A stretch of DNA of 64,000 bases from Ridgeia piscesae (taxonomy: Eukaryota > Annelida > Polychaeta > Sabellida > Siboglinidae): NCBI GenBank assembly GCA_025642075.2, contig JAODUO010000053.1:1567501-1631500 (forward strand). Direction: 5' to 3'. The notes under the pieces were generated by a model. That model was not told the origin of the DNA and did no database searches. It was given only the letters and a program-made list of their open reading frames with translations. How positions within the stretch are numbered: position 1 is the stretch's first letter; each line of letters starts with the position of its first letter. Below, piece by piece: positions 45,394 through 54,129 of the stretch. The translations under genes and the position numbers were made by a program.

Positions 45394-45721
45394 TTAATGA
45401 TTTCATCATAAATTACTGTTTTCAGATGAAAACAAAGATGACAGAGCGGCTGATCCACACTACATGTTCCTTGTGAAAGTCATTGCAGGGCACAGCCACA
45501 TAGCCAAGAAGTCGGAGAGTGACAGCAAGCGCCCCCCGTGTATCTCTCATGGCAAAGAACGCTGCACGTCGTGTAAGATGAACAAGTTCTTTGACTCAGT
45601 TATGGGCACACACAAGACACAGAATGGGAAAGCAACAGAACTTATGTTCCGTGAAATGATCACCTACGAAAAGAAGCAGACTTACCCGGCCTACCTCATC
45701 ACATACAACAGAAAGAAGTGA
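36053..45721 (+). CDS. PARP14-like: Gene B: macrodomain PARP (PARP14-like), with two exon defects
   Basis: Paralogue of gene A. Exons: 36053-36744, 37075-37220, 37885-38023, 38697-38739, 39183-39286, (one macro exon not found), 40540-40716, 40910-40985, 41627-41866, 44034-44705, 45426-45721. All borders are AG/GT and phases match gene A. The order is an alpha/beta (KH-like) N-terminal region, one macro domain, Ser/Arg linker, alpha/beta module, PARP catalytic domain with a normal stop. Exon 39183-39286 is one base shorter than its homologue in A (105 nt) and is out of frame after about 39230. The next macro exon survives only as a repeated start in a 51-bp array. The true 5' end is unknown: an acceptor-like CCAG precedes 36053, so earlier exons probably exist, but an in-frame ATG at 36068 could also start translation. 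Confidence 0.82.
36745..37035. repeat. Minisatellite starting at the donor of gene B exon 36053-36744
   Basis: Irregular units of the type GGTTGAGTGTTGAT (12-15 bp) begin with the donor itself (GGGTGAGTGTTGCTGGTTGA) and fill nearly the whole 330-bp intron up to the next acceptor region (37074). Confidence 0.85.
37221..38696. other. Two gene B introns without repeats
   Basis: Introns 37221-37884 and 38024-38696 flank exon 37885-38023. Both are AT-rich with no array, mobile element or further exon that I can support. Confidence 0.6.
38697..40985 (+). CDS. Gene B macro domain exons (one frameshifted, one missing)
   Basis: Exon 38697-38739 gives IVILEVKEGDLATFQ (first strand and GD motif). Exon 39183-39286 starts ADVLVNTPAGGSQDLA but then leaves frame: in the next frame one reads CGKICKAICNVGGSEVQK, matching gene A. 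Exon 40540-40716 (KLEDQIYRCLLKASE, SIVFPTIGCGKLGY) and exon 40910-40985 (VTIAVYGGDACLEFERLL) complete the fold. The exon equivalent to 8724-8843 of gene A is absent; only its start (SYEAV, like LYEQV) is seen in the repeats at 39395-39830. As assembled, the macro domain cannot fold normally. Confidence 0.75.
38780..38985. repeat. Short tandem repeat in gene B intron
   Basis: Three to four imperfect copies of a unit with GTGAGTTCCTGCTGGTGTCA and CCATGTCTTCATGTCTCA. Divergent and not close to a splice site. Confidence 0.6.
39395..39830. repeat. 51-bp array built from an intron-exon border of gene B
   Basis: About eight copies of AGCTATGAAGCAGTGAATGT, GATGTTGACCTGTCATTGGT, TTGTGTGACAG. Each copy carries a pyrimidine tract with an acceptor (TTTGTGTGACAG) followed by the start of a coding sequence SYEAV, which matches the start LYEQV of the gene A exon 8724-8843. 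The remainder of that exon is absent. Single-base losses between copies are frequent. Confidence 0.85.
39840..40530. other. Gene B intron remainder
   Basis: No match to the missing macro exon could be found in this stretch on either strand. No other feature. Confidence 0.5.
40986..41465. repeat. 30-bp minisatellite carrying a splice donor in each unit (gene B)
   Basis: About 16 units of CCCCAGGTGAGCTGTCTCAG then TCACTCCCAT. The first unit coincides with the end of exon 40910-40985 (CTGTCTCAGTCACAGACATA, TCCAG, GTGAGT), so each copy repeats a consensus donor CAG/GTGAGY and also a pyrimidine-rich CCCCAG acceptor-like site. The frame is open across much of it. Confidence 0.9.
41627..41866 (+). 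CDS. Gene B exon: linker and alpha/beta module
   Basis: A 240-nt phase 1-1 exon between CAACAG and GTAGCT. It starts with a basic Arg/Ser-rich linker, followed by TSFHITALGQSNVDRTEQAI and a closing strand ENVSISIG. The homologous exon of gene A (13533-13799) is 27 nt longer in the linker. The next exon begins with a strand-glycine-rich turn (KCICVGGAKHDV) that resembles the GxxG-like segment of a KH fold, so the module may span the exon border. Confidence 0.7.
41870..42280. other. Gene B intron, 5' part
   Basis: Intron sequence between the donor of exon 41627-41866 and the 20-bp array. Nothing supported. Confidence 0.55.
42283..43435. repeat. 20-bp satellite (GGTTGTCCTTSTCTTACTTT)n with 380-bp higher-order unit
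   Basis: About 57 copies in exact 20-bp register. Monomers differ mainly at one base (CTCTTAC or GTCTTAC). The order of the two types after the rare GTGTTATTTT monomer at 42301 is repeated without change for 18 monomers after the same rare monomer at 42681, so the higher-order unit is 380 bp (19 monomers). The last 300 bp have CTTAGTTTCG variants. All three plus frames remain open. Confidence 0.97.
43436..44033. other. Gene B intron, 3' part
   Basis: From the end of the 20-bp array to the acceptor TTTGTAG at 44033. No repeat or gene was recognised. Confidence 0.55.
44034..45721 (+). CDS. Gene B PARP catalytic domain (His-Tyr-Glu pattern)
   Basis: Exon 44034-44705 contains SVPGHWKSV (start of the ART fold), VEQIENAQLYVPYE (the RIQN-x-x-L-W-x-x-Y element), FLFHGA with the NAD-binding His (codon 44576-44578) and FGKGAYFAESSTKADQYAG with the Tyr (44666-44668). 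Exon 45426-45721 has MFLVKVIAGHSHIAKK, a CxxHxxxxCxxC cluster (45539-45574), FFDSVMGTHK, then LMFREMITYEKKQTYPAYLI. The Glu of FRE (45653-45655) falls where PARP1 has its catalytic Glu988 in my by-eye alignment; human PARP14 and most mono-ARTs have Leu or Ile there. The stop is TGA 45719-45721. The domain is intact, with about 200 residues after VPGHW. Confidence 0.85.
44885..45140 (-). mobile_element. tRNA-derived SINE (family 2) in gene B intron
   Basis: On the minus strand from about 45135 a head with GGCTCACGAGTAGAGC (A-box-like), a 15-bp spacer region with ACTCTCGGA, and GTTAGAATCC (B-box-like), followed by a body ending near 44885. The body matches 12880-13100 in gene A's intron. It lies in the last intron of gene B, which also holds a TA microsatellite (45336-45390). 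Confidence 0.65.
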
Positions 45722-45893
45722 GACTTACCCGGCCTACCTCATCACATACAACAGAAAGAAGTGAGACGTACCCGGCCTACCTCATCACATACAACAGAAA
45801 GAAGTGAGACGTACCCGGCCTACCTCATCACATACAACAGAAAGAAGTGAGACGTACCCGGCCTACCTCATCACATACAACAGAAAGAAGTGA
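45678..45893 (+). repeat. 43-bp tandem array of the gene B C-terminus and stop
   Basis: Five copies of a unit GACTTACCCGGCCTACCTCA, TCACATACAACAGAAAGAAG, TGA (43 bp; later copies have GACGTACCC). The first copy is the true coding end (TYPAYLITYNRKK and TGA 45719-45721); four more follow in the 3' UTR. As 43 is not a multiple of 3, extra copies change frame but the first stop already ends translation. Confidence 0.95.
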
Positions 45894-45899
45894 GCTGTT

Positions 45900-47480
45900 C
45901 GTAAACATAACTGATCAGAGTGGGTGAGGATGCCTGTGATGGCAACAAAGCGTAATGACATTTGTTTGATGCTGAAGACGTCAATCTGGGGTGATTTATG
46001 GGCACAGATTGAGTGGTCAACACAGGTTTGAAAACATACAAACGTAGTAATGCAGATTGGCAAATCACACAAAATCGATTATTTTTTACCATGCATACGT
46101 GACAACAGTACCGTTGTGTTGAAATAGTTATGCAATGTTGACACAATGTTGTGTTTGTAATGTTGTCATTGTGACCACAACATATAATGGTAGTGTAAAT
46201 GTTTTCTCAGTGTATCATGTGTATATCAACGTTCACAGCAATTAAAACATAATGTATTATATAATTAATTATTATTATTCCAGTGGGTTGTGGTGATTAT
46301 TTTCAAATGTTTATTTATGGACATATTTTATCTAGACACCGTTTATTGTATTTCATTGATGGACAAAGTAATTATGGTGATTTTGACTAAATGTAGTAAT
46401 ATTTGTAGTGATTCAACACAACAGTTGATAACATGTACATGTACACCTGTAAGTACACCTGTGTAGACCTATATGTACACCTGTATGTACATCTGTATGT
46501 CTGAATCTGATCTTCCAGGTACATTCCATGACATTGTGGCTGACTGATTACTGCATTATGGTAAATTTTCAAACATTACAATCTCCTGCTTGACAACAAA
46601 AACTCCCCTTTTGCTGTTTTTTATTTGATTTTGGTGTTATGCCATTATGGATATAAATAAATTTTATAAAGTCACAAACTTGATAATTGTACAGATTGCT
46701 AAATATTCCCTACAATGGAAAGATATTCATTAAACCCCATTAATTTAGAAAGATGTCTACTGTGACATCGGCATGCGGGATACTGGAAAGGTCAGCGGAC
46801 AACCATTTAATTAGGCTGATATTATATCTACATTTTAGTAACTTGTCATTACTATGACTGTCTTTTGAAGTGTGTACACAAGGATGCTATGAAGGCATTG
46901 TCTCACGCATGATACAATAGCATATTTAACTGACTACTGTGGAATTGTGTAACGCTTACATGCACTTTTTATATTTGAATGAAACCAACTATAGAGAAAT
47001 TTGCACCACAGTGTAAAATGGCTTTGAGACGTAATGTTTTAAATTGGGGAATTTGTATGTATTAGTTAGCATTTTATTCACCCTAATCTGTTACACTTGT
47101 AAACCAGTGTTTGGTAAACATTCAGTGATAAAACCAACTACAGAGAAAATTACTCAAAAAGGAATCAGCTAGGATATTAAACGTTGGTATGATATAAAAT
47201 AGCGAAATTTTATAATACTATTAATTTAGTTTCTATTAAAGCGCATACAGCTTAGAATAAATACAATAGTATATGATTTGCTTATTATAAACATGTTTTC
47301 CACATATGTTAGGCGTGGTTGCTCTGTGATGGATATATTGCACGTGTTTAGATGAATAAAAACGTTCTGTGTTCAAGTTGAATTTTTTTAACACGGGAAT
47401 ATAATAAAATGCTTCATAACCATCATCCCGGATTCATTTATTTATTATACCCCATGCTGTGATAATAATTAAATGTCAAA
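45900..47480. other. 3' flank of gene B
   Basis: AT-rich, includes short CTGTATGTACAC repeats at about 46430-46500 and candidate polyadenylation words (ATTAAA 46241, AATAAA 46657). No gene is supported. Confidence 0.5.
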
Positions 47481-47489
47481 CATTTTATG

Positions 47490-48080
47490 ATGAACACATG
47501 TCATCCTCAAGAAGAAACAGACCCGTGCCAGCCACGAACTGGTCTGCTCCAATATATGAACAAACAAGTAAAAACTGCGAACACACTAAGTGCCCAGTGA
47601 CAGCTAATGCGATCACATCTCGACTCTTGCAGAATAGAAAAGTACCAAACACGGACCGGAACTTAACAAAGAAAAATGCAGATGGATGTTTCTGCATATA
47701 CGGAATGCAACAAGTGCCAAAACGAATATGTCACGGGCCTTCACTGAAGTAAAATTGATAACAGCATACAAACAACTGAAAAGTGAATAGGCCGGCGGAC
47801 CTGGTGGCCTAGCTATATCCAGAGTTCCTCTTAACGCTGCAAGTTAGAATTTAGCTAGTTATAGCTACCATATGGCTAATGGTATTCCTCTCAACATACA
47901 TGATTCGAAAAATGGATACCAAAAGTATATGGACACATGTGATTGTAGTGGAGCCCGAAAGTCTAACAAACTTAAGGATGGCTAATGTCTGCATATATCA
48001 TACAAGATCCTCGAAGCAGACATAGACGACTAAATAAAGGTGTTCCACAACGTTCAGCCCTAGCACCACTTCAATGTCTA
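47490..48080 (+). pseudogene. Jockey-like LINE reverse transcriptase relic
   Basis: The frame 47498-47752 includes CPVTANAITSRLLQNRKVPN and, after frame breaks, words like AYKQLKS and AGGP (compare K-L-K-S-x-K-A-x-G-P-D in LINE RTs). Then RLNKGVPQRSALAPLQ at 48028-48075 matches the GVPQGSVLAP block. Several frameshifts and missing pieces show an old dead copy. Confidence 0.6.
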
Positions 48081-48086
48081 CATCTA

Positions 48087-48306
48087 CAAATAAAAAGAAA
48101 CGACATGGTAAACAAAACTTGTGTGGGGGTGTTGGGTGGTTTCTAGCCCCCACATTTATTTTGCTTACATAGCTAGTTGCTTAGATAATTTCTTGTGCAA
48201 TCCCATTGACATACATGACATTTATGTTTTTAGGGGATTTGCTTTATTTATCTAGGCCAACGGCAATGCTCTTAGTTTTGTTTACCATGTCGTTTCTTTT
48301 TATTTG
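48087..48306. repeat. Perfect 33-bp inverted repeat, 154-bp spacer
   Basis: 48087-48119 (CAAATAAAAAGAAACGACAT then GGTAAACAAAACT) is the exact reverse complement of 48274-48306. The left arm abuts the LINE relic at its RT block. It could be a local inverted duplication of LINE sequence or the ends of a small foldback. Confidence 0.9.
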
Positions 48307-48309
48307 TGT

Positions 48310-49732
48310 AATTAAAGGCATTGCCATTTTCCACCCAATTTTGTTTGTTCTTCTTGCTATCTCGCGCTCCATAAACTGAGCAAAGCACAGCAGACTCCCT
48401 TTACTTTTATTTAGCACAGTGCCAGGGAGCAAAATATATATACATATATATATATATTGGTTCCTATATAATAAAAGAAATCTTAATTAAATTACTTATC
48501 ACTATCTGATGAGATAATCTTTCGTTTTGGTTCCCGCCTACCACGGCCATGTTCAGGTGTCTTTGGGTCTTCCCCAGAGACTTCTGCCCCGTTAGTGAGC
48601 TTTTTTCTCAGGTTGATTAGGTGTCCATGTTGCGCTGCATTTAGTATTAGCATATGTTACACATTCACAATACTAATCAACTGTATTTACGTGTGGAGAA
48701 ATATTTATTTTAAAAAAGGTGATGTGGTTATATGTTGAACCCATGGGTGGGGGTCAATTCAAAAAGAAATTGAATTGATCAATTCAATTCCAATATTTGA
48801 GCAGGAATTTGAATCGAATCATTTGGAACAAAATTAATTAAATTGGAATTGAATGAAAAGGAACTGAGCATCTTATCATTTTGTGTTGCTGCAAACGATA
48901 TTTTACAGATAGTTGGGTGTATTGCTGCACAGGCAATGGTGTTTAATGACCTTAATGACCAATAAACTTGGACAAGCTGCTGGTAAAACATTATCCAACA
49001 ATTAATCAGTGGATGAAACTGATGAATGGGAAGTCAATTTGGCTTGTCCTACATGCCTTGTGTGAATGAGTAGCTGGGGACTCCTTCAAAGAACCATTGA
49101 AATTGCCCAGATAACAATCACACTTTCCCACAAGTGACATCTCCAAACAGTCCAACCTGTAACAAGTTAAAGCAGTAAGATTACCAATGCCAACATAAGC
49201 ACAGCGAAGAGTGATAACACTTGTAGATTATAACCAGAATGTGATCGACAACCATCATTTATTATAAATGTTGTAAAAATTGAAATATATAATAATATTT
49301 TACCCAGCAAGTGCTACCAAGTAGCCAATCAATGGTTTTTATATGTTCTTCCTAGTTTCATGTAACATAATTTACCTAGCCGAAATAGTGATTATATTAC
49401 TACTATATATATTATTATAGACTCCAACTTTCCTAAAATAGCAGTCTTTGAAGTATGACAACTCCCATGCCTTGATATCGCCACTGCAGTCTTCGGCATA
49501 TTCTATGCTGACCTCAACAATAGTTATTACTGTTGCACTTAACTTGATGACCTGGTAGAACTCTGATGCTGGTCATATGATGCTACCAGCGAGAAACATT
49601 TTATCTGCATTCTTCTACAGCCCACATGTAGGTCTTATGTCTAAGTTGTTTGGATTGCATATTAATTCCTGTCTGTTTTACAACCAGTGTGCAGGCCATT
49701 TATGAAGAAAGCATTAATATTCTATATACATT

Positions 49733-49771
<39 letters not shown>

Positions 49772-52290
49772 TGATACATACACAAACTTGACGATAGTTC
49801 GATGCATTTCAGAGGTGTCACAAAAGCAGCTAAACTTATTAAACAGAATCAATGCGTGTGCACACAACTTGTAATGTTTGCTTAAGGAACACCAGCAGGG
49901 TGTGAACCTGCCACACACCACTGAATCGATATTACCCTAAACTATCCAAGTGAACAAAATGGTCAGACAAACAACTGACAATGCATTTGCATTACAACAC
50001 AGTATTCTAAATGCAATCAGTCACAACTGTATTTTATATTATTAGAAAATGTCTTAATGGTGGTTATTACAACAGTGGTCATTTAATACATATTAGGTTT
50101 TAAGTGGGGTATGTGTGTGTAAAATAGTTATGACATTGCTTTATTGACTAATACAATGTCACTTTATAATAGGACTGACGTAGACTTGTTCAAATTAGTG
50201 TCTTCGCAAGAGTGACACTGTTGGTGGCACTGCAGTCAAGTAACAATTCTTATTTACTCTGCTCATTTCTCCTGTTCAAGGTGTCTGTTTGTGGCCATAT
50301 TCTCCTGCTTTATCCCATATCCTTTTTTCTTGTTCTTGTTCAGTGTCTCTGTGCTAGGTGGCCTTCTCTTCACCTCTTATCTGGTGTTTCTATAACAAAG
50401 CAATGCTAACAGATATATAAGCGCTACATGAGAACAATATAAGTTATTAAAATATAATGAACAAAAGCAAAATAATAAAAATCCATCAATACATACACAA
50501 TATATGTATTTTAAAGATTACATGAAAGTCCTCCAAGATATAGTTAACTACAAGACAACGTATTTATTACAATTTTATATCTTTCAATAATATATTTTCC
50601 ACAAACAAAACGTAGAACGAATTAATTAAAGTTTATCGTGAAACTGAGATAACGTCCTAAAAACAGAACATTTAAAAGATAAAATCCATGAAATTTATAA
50701 TATTTATATAATTTATAAAGAGATAATGAAAAACGAGGGTATCCGGAAGTGGGAGACACTGGGAACATTCTGCCTATAGTACATTAGTACATAGTACAGT
50801 ATCTAATGTATCTACTTGGGCTCGGGACTCCGCATTGGTTGCTCCTTACAACGTTCCCCTGGCGAGAAATGTCACGACCTTCAACCTTCACAACTGACCA
50901 CTGTGCTACGAGAAAGGGAGGGAGTATTTGCCCCTAAGCCCGGCGTTCCATTGCCGGATGTGACCCTCCATATTGCGAGCATCACGTGATACACCCTTTG
51001 CCACGAGGCATCGAATACACATCAGTTACAATTATAGTAGCAATTTCCTTTCCTTATATACCATATAGTGTGTGACTGGAGAGATTGTGGTGTCAACTTG
51101 TCTTAACTTAAACTGATATAACTATTTCCAGTTAAGTTATTTGTATTGCAGAATGGCGTTAAAACATCGCTTATATGTTATATTATATCATATGATACAT
51201 TAAACATGCTAACATGTTGAACTATAATTATTCATCCATGCACAGTTATGGATAGGTATGTTTTACAACAGGCGACGTGAAACCAAGATGGCGCACACAT
51301 CATCGCCATTTTGTCCTTCATAAAATGTAACAAGGAATTACTTTAAAATGTTGATACATAATTTGTATAATTCCATATAACTTAAATTGGTAAACAAGAA
51401 TACATAACATAAAATAATAAACATATAACAGATGTAGACTAAGACAAATTCAGTTATTTTATTTAAGATATTATCGACACCAATCAGCATAGTGATCATA
51501 ATTTTGTTTTCCACATACAATGGTATTGACTTTAGGGACAAAAACTAAAAATGATCGGATTATATAACAATAATGGAACGTACGAGCATTGGTTGTCTTT
51601 CCACCACAAACCATAAACGTTCATACCTTCGAGTAATTGCATCGTCGAATCTGTGCCCGTCGTCGTTGTGTTTCGGCATCTGTTGATATCCTAGTGTCTG
51701 CTGACATCTTAAACTGCACCATGTGTGCAGCTTAGTTGAGACCAACTGTCACACTACATTGAGCGTCAAACGTGCATCGTGTGCTGCACTCGTCCCCAAT
51801 CGAACAAACCAAGAAACATATCAAGTTGGCCTTGCATTGTTAACCGGGAGAACTACATTTTGACACAAACGATTCCATGCTATTGGTCGCTGCACCCTTC
51901 AATCATTTGTTAATAGAAATAAATGTCACGTGCAACTGTGCAAGTCACCGATATGGTGAAGTTACATGTTGTCAACACCTTCGTTGTGGCGTAGCAGCAA
52001 AATCATTATAGGAGGCCGCAAGCTGTGCCAAGAATGTTCAACAACAATTAACGGATTGCATTGTCTGTGTTAAACTGTGATAATGTCAATGAAGCATGGC
52101 AGGTATTACACAATTGCTTTGTATGGCATAAATAGCTTCGACGTTCGTGTGCATATGTGCAAATAGCCATGACCGAATCCATGTGCGACTTAATGAGAAT
52201 GAAAGAATGGGTAAAAAACGAGTGGCGGGCGAAAACGAGGAGGAACAGAGGTGTAGACGAGCAGAGAAGAGTGGGAAAGAATAAGGAAAA
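48310..52290. other. Long intergenic stretch, mostly featureless
   Basis: AT-rich DNA with AT-rich words, a TATA microsatellite (49736-49767) and a block near 48770-48850 of AATTGAATTG-like short repeats. No coding exon or RNA gene is supported on either strand. Confidence 0.5.
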
Positions 52291-52319
52291 TTGGATTGAT
52301 ATAGTGTGACGCAGAGACA

Positions 52320-52942
<623 letters not shown>

Positions 52943-53081
52943 AATATTACATATATTGATAGTTGGCCGGGATTTTATCGAATCACAAATTTTGAATAAC
53001 CCGAATATAACTGAGTCTTTGGGCAAAGTAAACCGGTAGACCTAAGTTACACACACACGCATCCCCCCACACACACCCACA

Positions 53082-53234
<153 letters not shown>

Positions 53235-53579
53235 CTGTCGTTGTAGTGCAACCACGTAACTATTATTAACATACATTGGTTGTTCAATTACATGCGCGCA
53301 TCTTCAGCACTGAACTGCCACGCCCTATAGGCTATATACATTCACTTGCCACGCCAGTCTTCCCAACGTATAAAGTATGACATTTAGTTATATGTGTAGC
53401 TGGATGACATATCCATTATAATAACATGCAATATCATGTAGTACAAAAGAAACTTCATACATAAAACTGTTGATGTCAATGCAACAAATAAATGATCTTA
53501 CCAGGCCGCTGGTGATAATTTACTTCTGGGTCCCGACACCGTGTGCCTAACAGGTTGTTCACTTTGTCCGGCTGGGGGT

Positions 53580-53850
53580 GATTTTACACACTAAAGTGCC
53601 CTCTGGTGACTGTAAGTATCCACCAGGGTTACATGACAACGAGATATTATAGATGACTAGCTCTGTGGTGCAGAACTGCAGATTAGGCGACTAGCAAAAC
53701 AATTAAGCAACACCTATTTATTTATTTATTTATTATATACATATATTATAATATATATTTTTTATATATGCATACATATATGTATATATAAATCCCCCGT
53801 TCCCCCACTTTTAAAATCGGATCGACGTCCATGACCAGGCGGAGTCGAGG
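53580..53850. repeat. Dispersed repeat related to 30340-30900, inverted order
   Basis: GTATCCACCAGGG and GATGACTAG occur as in 30825-30910; then a TTTA run, ATATATAT blocks and the reverse complement of the CGATCCG..GTGGGG..ATACATATATGTATG start of the repeat at 30360. Together these define a repeat family present at least three times in the window. Confidence 0.6.
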
Positions 53851-54020
53851 GGCGGAAAAGTGCTGCCACCTCACGGAGTCTGGTTAATCGACTCTACATA
53901 CATATATTTTTCTAAAAACTATATTGTTTGGTCCCAACGTTTACGGTCAGTTCTGTTGATAACAATCAGCTTAGCAGGGATCTGCATAATTATACGATGT
54001 TATTGACACAGCGCCCGTCA

Positions 54021-54126
54021 CTGCTGCCAGGGGGCAATTAGTCAAGGGCACCTTGACTAATTGCTCCCTGGCAGCAGTTTCCATGGCTCCCTGGACATTT
54101 CCTGCAACAAAGGTAGGAAATGTCCA
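54021..54126. repeat. Twin hairpins
   Basis: First hairpin: 54021-54047 (CTGCTGCCAGGGGGCAATTA then GTCAAGG) pairs with 54051-54077, one mismatch, 3-nt loop. Second: TGGACATTTCCT (54092-54103) pairs perfectly with 54115-54126 across an 11-nt loop. They are 14 bases apart. No protein frame overlaps them convincingly. Confidence 0.92.
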
Positions 54127-54129
54127 GCT

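Noticed and set aside
54021..54077. MicroRNA precursor
   Set aside because: The loop is only 3 nt and pairing is too perfect for a typical pre-miRNA; kept as a palindrome only.
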